From NCBI RefSeq assembly GCF_900107735.1, contig NZ_FNQV01000011.1:1-64000 (forward strand): 64,000 bases of DNA, written 5' to 3'. The stretch's first letter is position 1; each line of letters opens with the position of its first letter. Below are positions 53,883 through 62,669 of this stretch, one piece after another. Origin of the DNA: Bowdeniella nasicola (GTDB taxonomy: Bacteria; Actinomycetota; Actinomycetes; Actinomycetales; Actinomycetaceae). A model generated the notes under the pieces. It searched no databases and was not told the DNA's origin. It worked only from the letters and a program-made list of their open reading frames with translations. The position numbers and the translations under genes were made by a program.

Positions 53883-54785
53883 CTAGCACTTTGCCAGGTG
53901 GGCGGGAGCCGGAAGCCGCTGGCAGGAAGGGCAGCGGTGCGAGGAGCGGTTGGCGAAGGACTCGCGCACGATCGGGCGGCCGCAGCGCGGGCACGGCGCA
54001 CCGGTGCGGCCGTAGGCGTTGAGCTCGCGCGCGAAGTAGCCCGAGCGCCCCGAGGTGTCGACGTACAGCGCGTCGAAGGAGGTGCCGCCGGCCGCGAGCG
54101 CCTCGGCAAGGACATCGCGGACGTGGCCGAGCAGGCCAAGCACTGCGCGCTGGGTCATGGTGGCGGTCGCGCGGCCCGGGTGGATGCGAGCGCGCCACAG
54201 CGCTTCGTCGGCGTAGATATTGCCGATCCCGGCGATGAGGCTCTGATCGAGCAGGGCGCGTTTGATGGAGGTCGTGCGGCCGCGGATCGCACGCGCGGTG
54301 GCGGCGGGCTCGTAGTGGTCATCGAGGGGGTCGCGCGCGATGTGAGAGACGACCTCGGGAATAAGCGCGGCGCTGCTCCCCCAGCCGGCGCTCTTGGAAT
54401 CGCTCGTGGGCACGAGCGGGCTGACGAGCAGGTGGCCGAAGGTGCGCTGGTCGACGAACCAGACGTCGTGCTCGCCGATGTGAAAGCGCGCGCGCCGATG
54501 GTGGGTGGGCATTCCGGGGCGCGGGTCGATGAGGATCTGGCCGCTCATGCCGAGGTGGATGACGAGCGCTTCGGCGCGCTCGGACAGCTCCCACCACAGG
54601 TACTTGCCGCGCCGCACGACGCCCTCAAGGCGCGTGCCGGCAAGGACGTCGAGGATATGGTCCTCGCCGCCCGGAGAGCGCCGGGTGGCGCAGGGGTGGA
54701 AGAATTCGGCGTCGATGACGGGCTGAGTTAACAGGTGGCGGGCGAGGCCCGCGCGGACCGTTTCGACTTCGGGCAGCTCAGGCAT
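53883..54785 (-). CDS. mutM: Formamidopyrimidine-DNA glycosylase
   Basis: Base-excision repair enzyme removing 8-oxoguanine, with AP-lyase activity. The 300-residue protein has the catalytic Pro2-Glu3 in MPELPEVETVR, Lys58-like GKYLWWEL, the helix-two-turn-helix GIGNIYADEALWRARIHP and a zinc finger CPRCGRP...HRCPSCQ at the end. ATG 54785 lies inside the end of rnc (8-base overlap), as in other actinobacteria. Confidence 0.96.
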   Translation of the reverse strand: MPELPEVETVRAGLARHLLTQPVIDAEFFHPCATRRSPGGEDHILDVLAGTRLEGVVRRGKYLWWELSERAEALVIHLGMSGQILIDPRPGMPTHHRRARFHIGEHDVWFVDQRTFGHLLVSPLVPTSDSKSAGWGSSAALIPEVVSHIARDPLDDHYEPAATARAIRGRTTSIKRALLDQSLIAGIGNIYADEALWRARIHPGRATATMTQRAVLGLLGHVRDVLAEALAAGGTSFDALYVDTSGRSGYFARELNAYGRTGAPCPRCGRPIVRESFANRSSHRCPSCQRLPAPAHLAKC

Positions 54786-55455
54786 CGCTCAACAGGACCA
54801 TGGCCTTTTCGCATGCGTCGCGCAGCGCCACTCGTTTGGAGGGCGCTTGGGCCTGGGTCGTCACCTCGCCGACGGTGACGATCGCGGTGAAGCGCCGGTC
54901 GTGATCGGGGCCGCTGGTTTCGATCTCGTAGTGCGGTTCGCCGAGGTCGAGTTCGGCGGCGCGCAGCGCGAGCTGGGTGCGCCAATCCACGCCCTGGCGG
55001 CCGGAAAGGACGCGCTGGAGTTGCCCCTGGATGAGGCGCAGGACCATCATTCGCGTCGTCTCGAGACCGCCGGTGAGGTAGGCGGCTCCGATGAGTGCTT
55101 CCATCGCGTCGCACAGGATCGAATCGCGATTGCTGCCGCCGGTTTTCACCTCGCCTTTGCCCAGCAGGACATAGCTGCCGAGGTCGATATCGCGCGCGAT
55201 ATGCGCGAGGGATTCTTGGGAGATGACGCCGGCGCGCAGTTTGGAGAGTTCGGATTCGCTGTGGCGCGGGAACTTGTGAAACAGGTAGTCCGTCACGATG
55301 ATGTCGAGCACGGCGTCGCCGAGGAACTCGAGACGCTCGTTATCGGGCAGGCCACCGGCCTCGTGGGCGAAGGAGCGGTGCGTGAGCGCTTGGACCAGCA
55401 GGTCCTCATCGACCGCGGCGCCAAGGCTTTGGAGCAGCGGGGCGCTTGCTGTCAT
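54778..55455 (-). CDS. rnc: Ribonuclease III
   Basis: Double-strand-specific endoribonuclease, 225 residues: nuclease domain with NERLEFLGDAVLDIIVTDYL and a C-terminal double-strand-binding domain (about 150-225, YEIETSGPDHDRRFTAIVTV). ATG 55455 overlaps the DUF177 stop (ATGA) and the stop overlaps mutM, so three genes are coupled. Confidence 0.96.
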   Translation of the reverse strand: MTASAPLLQSLGAAVDEDLLVQALTHRSFAHEAGGLPDNERLEFLGDAVLDIIVTDYLFHKFPRHSESELSKLRAGVISQESLAHIARDIDLGSYVLLGKGEVKTGGSNRDSILCDAMEALIGAAYLTGGLETTRMMVLRLIQGQLQRVLSGRQGVDWRTQLALRAAELDLGEPHYEIETSGPDHDRRFTAIVTVGEVTTQAQAPSKRVALRDACEKAMVLLSDA

Positions 55456-56039
55456 GACTCCTCGTCGTCTCGCGGGCTCGCCAGCCCGGACAGTGCTGAC
55501 CAGCGGGGATCGAAGTTTTCGTGGTGGTGGTCCGCCGGGGCGTCGCGCAGGGCGATTCCGCAATCGGGGCACAGCCCTTCGCAGTCCTCACGGCACAGCG
55601 GTGAGAACGGCAGGTCACCGAGGATCGCGTCGCGCACGACCTGTTCGATATCGATGTAGTTATCGCTGACGCGCGGAAGTTCTTCGGCTTCCTCATCGCC
55701 GTCATCCTTGGCCCGAGTCACGGCTTCGGTGTAGAGGAACAGCTCATCGATGCGGGTATCGACGGGGATGGTGACGGCATCGAGGCAGCGTACGCATTCG
55801 GCTTCGACCTGGGCGCGCGCGGCTGCCGAGAGGAAGACGCCGTCGAGCACCGAGTCGAGGGTGCCGGTCAGGCTCACGTGGCGCCCGGCCTCGATGCGCG
55901 CGACGTCGCTGCCCCAATTCTCGGCGAGGGTGACGTCGAGATCGATAGGGCGTTCGCTTCCCGGTGAGCGGGGCAGGTCGGCAAGGTCGAGGACCCAATC
56001 GCTCGAGGGGTCAAGGTGCGGAGTTTTCTTAGGATTCAT
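55452..56039 (-). CDS. YceD/DUF177 family protein
   Basis: A 195-residue member of the DUF177 family, whose bacterial and plastid relatives affect 23S rRNA accumulation. The C-terminal metal-like motif CREDCEGLCPDCG and the earlier CVRCLDAV are typical. Starting at ATG 56039 it overlaps the SepIVA-like gene by 11 bases. Position before rnc supports a link to rRNA metabolism. Absence of rpmF next to it is normal for actinobacteria. Confidence 0.9.
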   Translation of the reverse strand: MNPKKTPHLDPSSDWVLDLADLPRSPGSERPIDLDVTLAENWGSDVARIEAGRHVSLTGTLDSVLDGVFLSAAARAQVEAECVRCLDAVTIPVDTRIDELFLYTEAVTRAKDDGDEEAEELPRVSDNYIDIEQVVRDAILGDLPFSPLCREDCEGLCPDCGIALRDAPADHHHENFDPRWSALSGLASPRDDEES

Positions 56040-56547
56040 CGCTCGGGTGATCTTCCTCGTTGTAGGCGGCCAGTTGTTCTCCCAGGACGCGCCGGCCACC
56101 GGAGACCTCGCGCAGCGCACGGTTGAGGTTGACTTCCAGCTGGGCGAGGGTTCGGTCGCAGTAGTCCTGCGCATCGCGAGTGAGTTTCGCGGCGCGAGCC
56201 TCGGCTTCTGCCTCAATGGTCTGGGCGTGCTTGGTGGCGGCTTCGACGACCTCTTGGTCGGCGAGGATCGCTTCGGCTTCTTTGCGGGCCTGCGCGCGGA
56301 TGCGGTCCGCCTGCTCGCGGGCGGAGGCGATCGTGACGTCGGCGCCGCGCAGCGTCGCATCGGCGCGCGCGATCTCCGTCGGCACGAGTTCGCGCGCCGT
56401 ATCGATCATCTCCAGGAGTTCTGCTCGCGAGACGATAACCGAGGCACTCATGGGCATGGCACGCGCACCGCGCACGTAGTCGGCAAGCGTGTCGAGGATT
56501 TCGGTAAGAGAGTCGCCGCGGGAGTTATTCTCCGATGACGTCGCCAC
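56029..56547 (-). CDS. SepIVA-like DivIVA-family coiled-coil protein
   Basis: A 172-residue, highly charged, predominantly coiled-coil protein (about residues 60-160, EQADRIRAQARKEAEAILAD). Position next to DUF177, rnc and mutM equals that of mycobacterial SepIVA, a DivIVA-type septation factor. The similarity is mainly of place and composition, so the role in division is inferred. Its ATG overlaps the coaD stop by one base. Confidence 0.75.
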   Translation of the reverse strand: MATSSENNSRGDSLTEILDTLADYVRGARAMPMSASVIVSRAELLEMIDTARELVPTEIARADATLRGADVTIASAREQADRIRAQARKEAEAILADQEVVEAATKHAQTIEAEAEARAAKLTRDAQDYCDRTLAQLEVNLNRALREVSGGRRVLGEQLAAYNEEDHPSDES

Positions 56548-57035
56548 TAGTCCCTCCGGCCGAAGATACCCGACAGGGCTCGCTCAACGGCGGGCGCAAC
56601 GAAACCGGAGACATCGCCACCGTGGCGGGCAACGTCCTTCACGATCGAGGAGGCGATGTGGTTGAGGCCGGGCGCTCCCATGATGAAGACGGTCTCGACG
56701 CCGGACAGCTCGCGGTTCATGAGACTCATGGCGAGTTCAGCGTCGAAATCGGCCGAGCCGCGCAGGCCCTTAATGATGGCCGTGGCTTTTTGTTCGCGGC
56801 AGAAGTCCGCGAGCAGGCCTGGCACCGGCAGCACCTCGACGTTGTCGATGTGCTGACAGGAGGCGCGTGCCAGCTCGACCCGCATATCCAGGTCGAACAG
56901 TGAGTTCTTGGAGGCGTTGTAGGCGACGGCAACGATGATCTTGTCAAACATCGTGCGCGCGCGCTCGATCACATCGACGTGTCCGAGCGTCATCGGGTCA
57001 TAGGAGCCGGGGCAAACAGCAATGGAGGAAGTCAT
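56547..57035 (-). CDS. coaD: Phosphopantetheine adenylyltransferase
   Basis: Fourth step of coenzyme A synthesis: transfers AMP to 4'-phosphopantetheine. The 162-residue protein shows the nucleotidyltransferase motif CPGSYDPMTLGHVDVIERA, then KGLRGSADFDAELAMSLMNREL and SSIVKDVARHGGDVSGFVAP. Next to rsmD, a near-universal pairing. Confidence 0.97.
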   Translation of the reverse strand: MTSSIAVCPGSYDPMTLGHVDVIERARTMFDKIIVAVAYNASKNSLFDLDMRVELARASCQHIDNVEVLPVPGLLADFCREQKATAIIKGLRGSADFDAELAMSLMNRELSGVETVFIMGAPGLNHIASSIVKDVARHGGDVSGFVAPAVERALSGIFGRRD

Positions 57036-57045
57036 ACCCTCTAGC

Positions 57046-57609
57046 CTACTGCGCTAGTTCCAGATACGTGAGGCGAGTTTCGCCGTAGGCTTTCTCGCGC
57101 CACACCTGCCAACCGGCTGGTGGATCCAGCTCGCTGCGGGTGGCAGATTCGGCGATGACGAGGCCGTCGGCAACGAGCAACTGGCGATCCTCGATCGTCA
57201 CCAGGCACTGGTCGATGAGTTCAGGCGCGATGTCGTAGGGCGGATCGATGAAGACGAGGTCGTAGGCGACGGTCGTCGCCTCGTCGGCGACAAACGTCCG
57301 AGCGTCGCGCGCATGGACCGCGATCCGGGTACTGGCCAGGTTCAAGCCGGCGATGTTCTTCTTAATGATCGCCGCGCTCTTGTGGTGGGACTCGACGAGG
57401 TCTGCGAACTGCGCACCGCGCGAGAGCGCCTCGATGCCGAGCGCTCCCGAACCCGCGCACAGGTCGAGGACCCGCGCACCGTCAAGCAGGCCGGTTGTTT
57501 CGAGGGAGGAAAACAGCGCCTCTCTCACCCGATCGGAGGTCGGGCGGGTGCCGGAACTTGGGACCGCGAGGCGCTGACCGGCGAGATCGCCCGCGATAAT
57601 CCTCGTCAT
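57046..57609 (-). CDS. rsmD: 16S rRNA (guanine-966 N2)-methyltransferase
   Basis: Methylates G966 in the 30S head. The 187-residue protein shows RIIAGDLAGQRLAVP, RPTSDRVREALFSSLE, the SAM site VLDLCAGSGALGIEALSRGA and the catalytic FIDPPYD. ATG 57609 overlaps the recG stop by four bases (ATGA). Confidence 0.95.
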   Translation of the reverse strand: MTRIIAGDLAGQRLAVPSSGTRPTSDRVREALFSSLETTGLLDGARVLDLCAGSGALGIEALSRGAQFADLVESHHKSAAIIKKNIAGLNLASTRIAVHARDARTFVADEATTVAYDLVFIDPPYDIAPELIDQCLVTIEDRQLLVADGLVIAESATRSELDPPAGWQVWREKAYGETRLTYLELAQ

Positions 57610-59810
57610 GTCCGCTCCAGGTATTCGCCTTCGTCGGCCAGGTTCATGACGGCCCACAACAGGGCACGATGCTCACTCAGGTCGGGATCGCCTGCCAGGG
57701 TGTGGGCTGCCGCGTCGCGAGCGTCCTCGATAATCCGCCGGTCCTTGATCGCCGACAGGACGCGCAGTCCGCTACGGCCGCCGGTCTGGATCCGGCCGAG
57801 GACGTCTCCCTCGCGCCGGGTAGCGAGGTCGATTTCGGCCAGAGCGAAGCCGTCGGTGGTGGCGGTGAATTCGCTGAGCCGGTCGATCCCTTGGCCTTCG
57901 CGGGCCTGGTCGACGATGAAGCAGACACCGGGTTTGCTGCCGCGTCCGATGCGGCCGCGCAACTGGTGGAGCTGGGCGAGGCCAAAGCGGTCAGCATCGA
58001 GAATGATCATGACCGTCGCATCGGGAACGTCGACGCCGACCTCGATGACCGTTGTTGACACGAGTAGCGGGGTCCGGCCAGAGGCAAAGTCTGCCATGGC
58101 CCGGTCCTTGTCCTCCGCCGACATCCGGCCGTGCAGCTGCCCAATTCCAATCCCCTGCAGGGCCGGATCCTCGGCGAGCTGCGTAGCTACCTTTGTCACG
58201 GCAGCCAATGCGCGCGGCGCCTCGTCGTCGTCGCTGGCGATCTCGGCGCCGTCTTCGCCCGCTGCGCCGTCATCATCGATCCGGGGACACACGACGTAGA
58301 CGCGCCCACCCGCGGCGATTTCTTCGGCGGCGCGCTGCCACATCCGGCGCACCCAGCGCTCGTTATCGGAGGGGATCCGATAGGTTTCGACCGCCGCCCG
58401 TCCGGCCGGTAGTTCGTCCAAGGTCGAGGTCTCCAGATCACCGAAGACGGTCAGCGCGATCGTGCGCGGGATCGGAGTGGCCGTCATATGCAGCACGTGG
58501 ATGGGGCCTGATGGGCCCTGGCGGAGCCGATCGCGCTGTTCGACTCCGAAGCGATGCTGTTCATCAACGACGACGAATCCCAGATTTGCGAACTGCACGT
58601 CATCGGAAAACAGTGCGTGCGTCCCAACGACAATGCCCGCTGCACCACTTGCGACCTCGGCGCGCGAGGTTCGTCGTTCGGCGGCCTTCTGGCTTCCGGT
58701 CACGAGCGCGACTCCGACGCGGTCCTCCCCGCCGAGGAGCCCGCTGCCGCTGAGCTCGCCGAGCAGGTCGAGGATGGTGCGGTAGTGCTGATAGGCCAGC
58801 ACCTCCGTTGGGGCGAGCAGCGCGGCCTGGCCCCCGCCCTCAACCACCTGGAGCATCGCGCGCAGCGCCACGATGGTCTTACCGGAGCCGACATCACCCT
58901 GGAGCAGGCGCATCATCGGCGCGGTGCCGTTCAGCGCGTGCGAAATCTCCTCACCGATGCGCTGCTGCCCGGCCGTCAAGGCGAACGGGAGTCGCTCATC
59001 AAAGCGCGCCAGAATGCCGTCCTCGCTCGGCGGCCAGGCGCGCGTCGTCGAGCGTTGCGCGATGAATCGGCGCCGCTGCAATAACACCTGCAGGACGAAG
59101 GCCTCGGTGAATTTCAGCTCCGCGAGCGCACGTTTGTAGTCAGCGTTTTCGGCCACCAGGTGGGCATGGCGGAGAGCGTCCACGAGATGGCCCATGCCGC
59201 GTTGGGCGCGCACCATATCCGGCACGATGTCCGGGATATCACGCTGATCGGCGGCTCCGAGCACCGTCTGGATCGCTTTGCCGATGGCGCGAGAACTGAT
59301 GGCCGAGCTCGCGTGGTAGACCGGCTGAATCCTGGTGGCTTCCTGCCCGAGCGCATCGACGTCGCTGAACTCGTCATAGAAGTCGGCCTTGGGTTGGGTC
59401 AGTGAGAGCTCCCCGCGATACTCACGCACCTTGCCCGAGAAAAAGGCTCGGACGCCGGGACGAAACTTTGAGCGATAGAAGGACTCCATCCGCCGGGAAC
59501 GGATGAAGTAAGGCAGTTCAATGAGGCGCGAGCCATCGGTTGCCATGACCTTCATCAACGTCATCCCCGGACGACCGGTCGTGCGCGTGGTGACGTCAAC
59601 GACTTCCAGATTGAGCACGACCTGGGCACCGGGTGTCAAGCCGGAGATCGGGGTGAGGTCGCCCGGATCCTGGAGCCGGAACGGGACGTACCACAGGAGG
59701 TCCTCGACGGTGTGGAGCCCGAGTTTGGCGAGTTTCTTCGCGCTCGTCGTACCCAGGTGACGGGCGAGGTCCTGCGACAGATAGGGCAGCCGGCCGGCGA
59801 TGTCAGCCAT
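57606..59810 (-). CDS. recG: ATP-dependent DNA helicase RecG
   Basis: Branch-migrating helicase of replication-fork repair, 734 residues. Order: N-terminal helix-hairpin region, OB wedge domain (about 75-160), helicase motif I LLQGDVGSGKTIVALRAM, motif II VVDEQHRFGVEQR, motif III HMTATPIPRTI and motif VI HQLRGRIGRGSKPGVCF. ATG 59810 fits the family N-terminus and overlaps the DAK2 gene by eight bases. Confidence 0.96.
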   Translation of the reverse strand: MADIAGRLPYLSQDLARHLGTTSAKKLAKLGLHTVEDLLWYVPFRLQDPGDLTPISGLTPGAQVVLNLEVVDVTTRTTGRPGMTLMKVMATDGSRLIELPYFIRSRRMESFYRSKFRPGVRAFFSGKVREYRGELSLTQPKADFYDEFSDVDALGQEATRIQPVYHASSAISSRAIGKAIQTVLGAADQRDIPDIVPDMVRAQRGMGHLVDALRHAHLVAENADYKRALAELKFTEAFVLQVLLQRRRFIAQRSTTRAWPPSEDGILARFDERLPFALTAGQQRIGEEISHALNGTAPMMRLLQGDVGSGKTIVALRAMLQVVEGGGQAALLAPTEVLAYQHYRTILDLLGELSGSGLLGGEDRVGVALVTGSQKAAERRTSRAEVASGAAGIVVGTHALFSDDVQFANLGFVVVDEQHRFGVEQRDRLRQGPSGPIHVLHMTATPIPRTIALTVFGDLETSTLDELPAGRAAVETYRIPSDNERWVRRMWQRAAEEIAAGGRVYVVCPRIDDDGAAGEDGAEIASDDDEAPRALAAVTKVATQLAEDPALQGIGIGQLHGRMSAEDKDRAMADFASGRTPLLVSTTVIEVGVDVPDATVMIILDADRFGLAQLHQLRGRIGRGSKPGVCFIVDQAREGQGIDRLSEFTATTDGFALAEIDLATRREGDVLGRIQTGGRSGLRVLSAIKDRRIIEDARDAAAHTLAGDPDLSEHRALLWAVMNLADEGEYLERT

Positions 59811-61293
59811 GGTTGAGCACCCACACGTCGGGCCGCGGCTGACCGGCCGCACATTCGTAGACCTCGATGCCGAGTGCGGCGAGGGCTCGTGCCATCGAGC
59901 GAGCCAGTCGCGATGCGGCGATGGATTCGCCAACGAAGAGCGTGACGACTTCTCCCTCGGCACTGGAAAAGGTTTGGAGTGCGCGCTGGACTAGGCGTTC
60001 CGGATCCGCGCTGGCTGAGGCCGTGATCTCGTGGATTTCGACTTCGGCGTCGCAGGCTTGGGCGAGATCAAGCGGATGCACGTCACTATTCATGAGGCGC
60101 GCGATCCCCCATTCGGTACACACGGCGAACACGAGCGGATCGCAATCCGTGGGGGCGACCGAGACCTCGATTCCTTCGGAGCTCACTTCCGGGTCGGTGG
60201 CGACTAGGCGCGCAAGCTCGGCGAGCTGTTCGGAAGCGGGCAGGATCGTGACGTCAGTGGCACCCGTATCGATGACGGCCTTGATAAGGGCTGCCCTGGA
60301 CGGGTTGAGTGCCGTGACTGCCCCGCATCGCGCTAACTCATCGAGCAGGCCAACGCCCGTCGTCGTGGCGACGAGGCCAAAGCGCGTCGCCGGTGCCTGC
60401 AGGTGGCGAACCAGGACCTGCTCGACGGGAGAGGTGGGGAGAGCCTGGGTTGGTTCATCGAGGTGGACGTGGACGTGCCAATAATCGTCCTGCCCTGCCA
60501 CTACCGCGACCGAGTATCCGACGGCTCGGAGTTTGGACCGCAGTTCTTGCGCGTAGCGGCGATCGGTCTTCGTCACGTACATGACTTCAAACTCGCCCTC
60601 GCCGGCTGGCGCCTCGTGCGGCGCGCTCGCATCATCGGCAAGGTTCCACGGAATCGGATCGCGATCGCTCGCGCCGAGGGCCTCGGCGAGCGTGTCGAGC
60701 AGAACGACGTAGGAGGCGGCGCCGGCGTCAATGGAGACCGCGGTGCCGATTTCCTTTCCGAGCAGTTGCCCCGTTCGGGACAGCGAGTCGATACCTGCAG
60801 CATGGGCCGTCGCGGCGACATCGCGCAGCGTGGCGTCAATAGGCAGGTTCACGACAGCTTCGGCTACGTCGCGGGCGACGGTAATGATCGTGCCTTCCAC
60901 GGGGTCAGCGACAGCGTCGTGGGCGGCAATGGCGATCGCATCCAGGGCCCGGATGAGGTCGGTCGGGCCGGCTGTGCTCAGGCCGGCAAAAGTCCTGGCC
61001 AGGGCCTGGAAGGCCTGCGAAAGGATGATCCCGGAGTTGCCGCGAGCGCCCCACAGCGCTCCCTTCGCCATGGCGGTGGTCAGAGTCGACAGATCAGCGT
61101 CGTCACCAACTCGTTGCGCGGCACGAGCCCCCGCCGTCACGGTGAGGACCACGTTGGTGCCCGTGTCGGCATCGGGGACTGGAAAGACATTGAGCGCATC
61201 AACTTTGGTTCGGACAGCAGCCAGCGCGCGCAGGGCTTCAGCGAGCCAGGCACGGGCGTGGTCGGCGTCCAGGGTGAGCGGTGCGGTGTCCAT
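59803..61293 (-). CDS. DAK2-domain protein (FakA/YloV-like)
   Basis: A 496-residue protein. The N-terminal DAK2 kinase domain (about 10-195) has the ATP/metal motif VFPVPDADTGTNVVLTV and RGNSGIILSQAFQALAR; the middle and C-terminal parts are the FakA-type DUF1949-like domains. In Firmicutes FakA phosphorylates fatty acids held by FakB, but no FakB gene is visible here. Its place before recG and opposite rpmB is conserved in Actinobacteria. Confidence 0.88.
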   Translation of the reverse strand: MDTAPLTLDADHARAWLAEALRALAAVRTKVDALNVFPVPDADTGTNVVLTVTAGARAAQRVGDDADLSTLTTAMAKGALWGARGNSGIILSQAFQALARTFAGLSTAGPTDLIRALDAIAIAAHDAVADPVEGTIITVARDVAEAVVNLPIDATLRDVAATAHAAGIDSLSRTGQLLGKEIGTAVSIDAGAASYVVLLDTLAEALGASDRDPIPWNLADDASAPHEAPAGEGEFEVMYVTKTDRRYAQELRSKLRAVGYSVAVVAGQDDYWHVHVHLDEPTQALPTSPVEQVLVRHLQAPATRFGLVATTTGVGLLDELARCGAVTALNPSRAALIKAVIDTGATDVTILPASEQLAELARLVATDPEVSSEGIEVSVAPTDCDPLVFAVCTEWGIARLMNSDVHPLDLAQACDAEVEIHEITASASADPERLVQRALQTFSSAEGEVVTLFVGESIAASRLARSMARALAALGIEVYECAAGQPRPDVWVLNHG

Positions 61294-61359
61294 GTGATAG
61301 GCAGGTTACCGCCGATGGCCGACACAATCACATCTGTGTCCTACGGCACCAGCGACAAA

Positions 61360-61380
61360 GTTTGGGTTTTGAGCCCAAAC
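61360..61380. promoter_or_regulatory. Inverted repeat in the rpmB promoter
   Basis: GTTTGGG (61360-61366) and CCCAAAC (61374-61380) are perfect arms around 7 bases. A possible -10 element TATTCT lies at 61386-61391, so a protein bound here would overlap the -35 region of rpmB. Regulator unknown. Confidence 0.4.
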
Positions 61381-61481
61381 CTGTGTATTCTTGACCGGTT
61401 GCCCCATGTCGGTCACTCCGATAAGGGCGCCTAAAAGACCACCCGCGATGCGGGAACTCAAGTGATCCGAGGAGAAGAACC

Positions 61482-61676
61482 GTGGCTGCCACCTGCGACG
61501 TCTGCGGCAAGGGCCCCAGCTTCGGCAAGAGCGTCTCGCACTCGCACGTGCGCACCTCGCGCCGTTGGAATCCGAACATCCAGCGCGTGCGCGCCCTCGT
61601 CGACGGCACCCCCAAGCGCCTGAACGTGTGCACCTCCTGCCTGAAGGCTGGAAAGGTCGCGCGCAACGCTAAGTAA
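61482..61676 (+). CDS. rpmB: 50S ribosomal protein bL28 (zinc-binding C+ form)
   Basis: A 64-residue large-subunit protein. It keeps two CXXC pairs, CDVCG near the N-terminus and CTSC near residue 51, so it is the zinc-binding form. Starts at GTG 61482 with GAGGAGAAG in front. Zinc-binding paralogues are often paired with zinc-free ones under Zur control; only this copy is seen in the window. Confidence 0.95.
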   Translation: MAATCDVCGKGPSFGKSVSHSHVRTSRRWNPNIQRVRALVDGTPKRLNVCTSCLKAGKVARNAK

Positions 61677-61688
61677 GCGCACCTGCGC

Positions 61689-61724
61689 AAAAAAAAGAGG
61701 ACGGATTTCCGTCCTCTTTTTTGT
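61689..61724. terminator. Bidirectional Rho-independent terminator
   Basis: An 8-bp stem GAGGACGG/CCGTCCTC with a 4-base loop is flanked by A-run and T-run on either side (61690-61696 and 61717-61722). It serves rpmB on the + strand and the VOC genes on the - strand. Confidence 0.9.
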
Positions 61725-61734
61725 TGCCCTGCTG

Positions 61735-62157
61735 CTAGCTGGCCGGCAGATTGACCATCCAGGTATTGCCGTACTTGTCGGTTGCGCAACCAAAGAGGTC
61801 ACCCCATGGCTGTACCGAGACCGGGCAGACCATCGTGCCCTCGGCTGCAATGGCCTCGATGACACCGGTGAGGTGGTCGACGGAGCCGTGATCATCGCTC
61901 ACGAGGGCGACATCAGTGCGCGAGGATCCGATGTTTTCATCGCTCCCGCCGGTCATGCAGTCGTCGGAGGCATAGATCGTGACGCCGCACTCGCTGGTGA
62001 GAACAGCGTGCGCGACAAGGTCTGGAGCGGCACTCGTGGGGTCGAGGTCCTTCAGGTACGTAAAGGACACCTCCCCACCCAGAATCGTGGCGTAGTAGGT
62101 CATCGCTTCTTTCGCGTTCGTCGTGAACGCAAGCTGAGGGATCGCGGTGATGGTCAT
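61735..62157 (-). CDS. VOC family protein (PhnB-like), copy 2
   Basis: A 140-residue metal-dependent VOC/glyoxalase-fold protein of the PhnB-like subgroup with the family ending PWGDLFGCATDKYGNTWMVNL. It resembles its upstream neighbour along the whole length, so the pair arose by tandem duplication. Substrate unknown. Coupled to the first copy by an ATGA overlap. Confidence 0.88.
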   Translation of the reverse strand: MTITAIPQLAFTTNAKEAMTYYATILGGEVSFTYLKDLDPTSAAPDLVAHAVLTSECGVTIYASDDCMTGGSDENIGSSRTDVALVSDDHGSVDHLTGVIEAIAAEGTMVCPVSVQPWGDLFGCATDKYGNTWMVNLPAS

Positions 62158-62585
62158 GAGGTTTCTCCCGTGGGTGTGCAGTTGATGTTCCAGGTGTTGC
62201 CATATTTGTCGGTGACGGCACCGAAGTTGTCTCCCCAGGGTTGTGCCCCGTACTCGCAGATGACCTCGCCCTCGGTGCTAAGCGCCGCAAAGAATGCCAT
62301 CAGGTATGCCTCGTCCTCGGCGCGGCCTGCCAGTGTGATCGAGGTTCGCGACTCCCCTTGGTTGCCACTCTTTCCGCCAGTCATGCAGTCGTCGCAGGCT
62401 TCGAAGGCGATGCCGCGGGAGTTGCGCAGGACGCTGCGTGCGACGAGATCAGGCCGCGTCGCTTGTGGGAAGACGTCCCCCATTCGCGTCACGATAAGTT
62501 CCCCGCCGAGCAGCGAGTGATAGTAATCCATGGCCTCGCCGGCATTCGTGGAAAACGCCAATTGCGGAAGAGTCGTGATCGCCAT
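62154..62585 (-). CDS. VOC family protein (PhnB-like), copy 1
   Basis: A 143-residue PhnB-like VOC protein with PQLAFSTNAGEAMDYYHSLLGG at the start and PWGDNFGAVTDKYGNTWNIN at the end. ATG 62585, with AGGAGG five bases upstream, is preferred over a GTG two codons earlier that overlaps that site. Function unknown. Confidence 0.88.
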   Translation of the reverse strand: MAITTLPQLAFSTNAGEAMDYYHSLLGGELIVTRMGDVFPQATRPDLVARSVLRNSRGIAFEACDDCMTGGKSGNQGESRTSITLAGRAEDEAYLMAFFAALSTEGEVICEYGAQPWGDNFGAVTDKYGNTWNINCTPTGETS

Positions 62586-62669
62586 CTGCACCTCCTCGAG
62601 AGTCAGTGGCTCAACTCTAGGTCCGCCGCCTCATCGTGACTTGTCCGAAGTTGCGCACCTCAACGCGCG

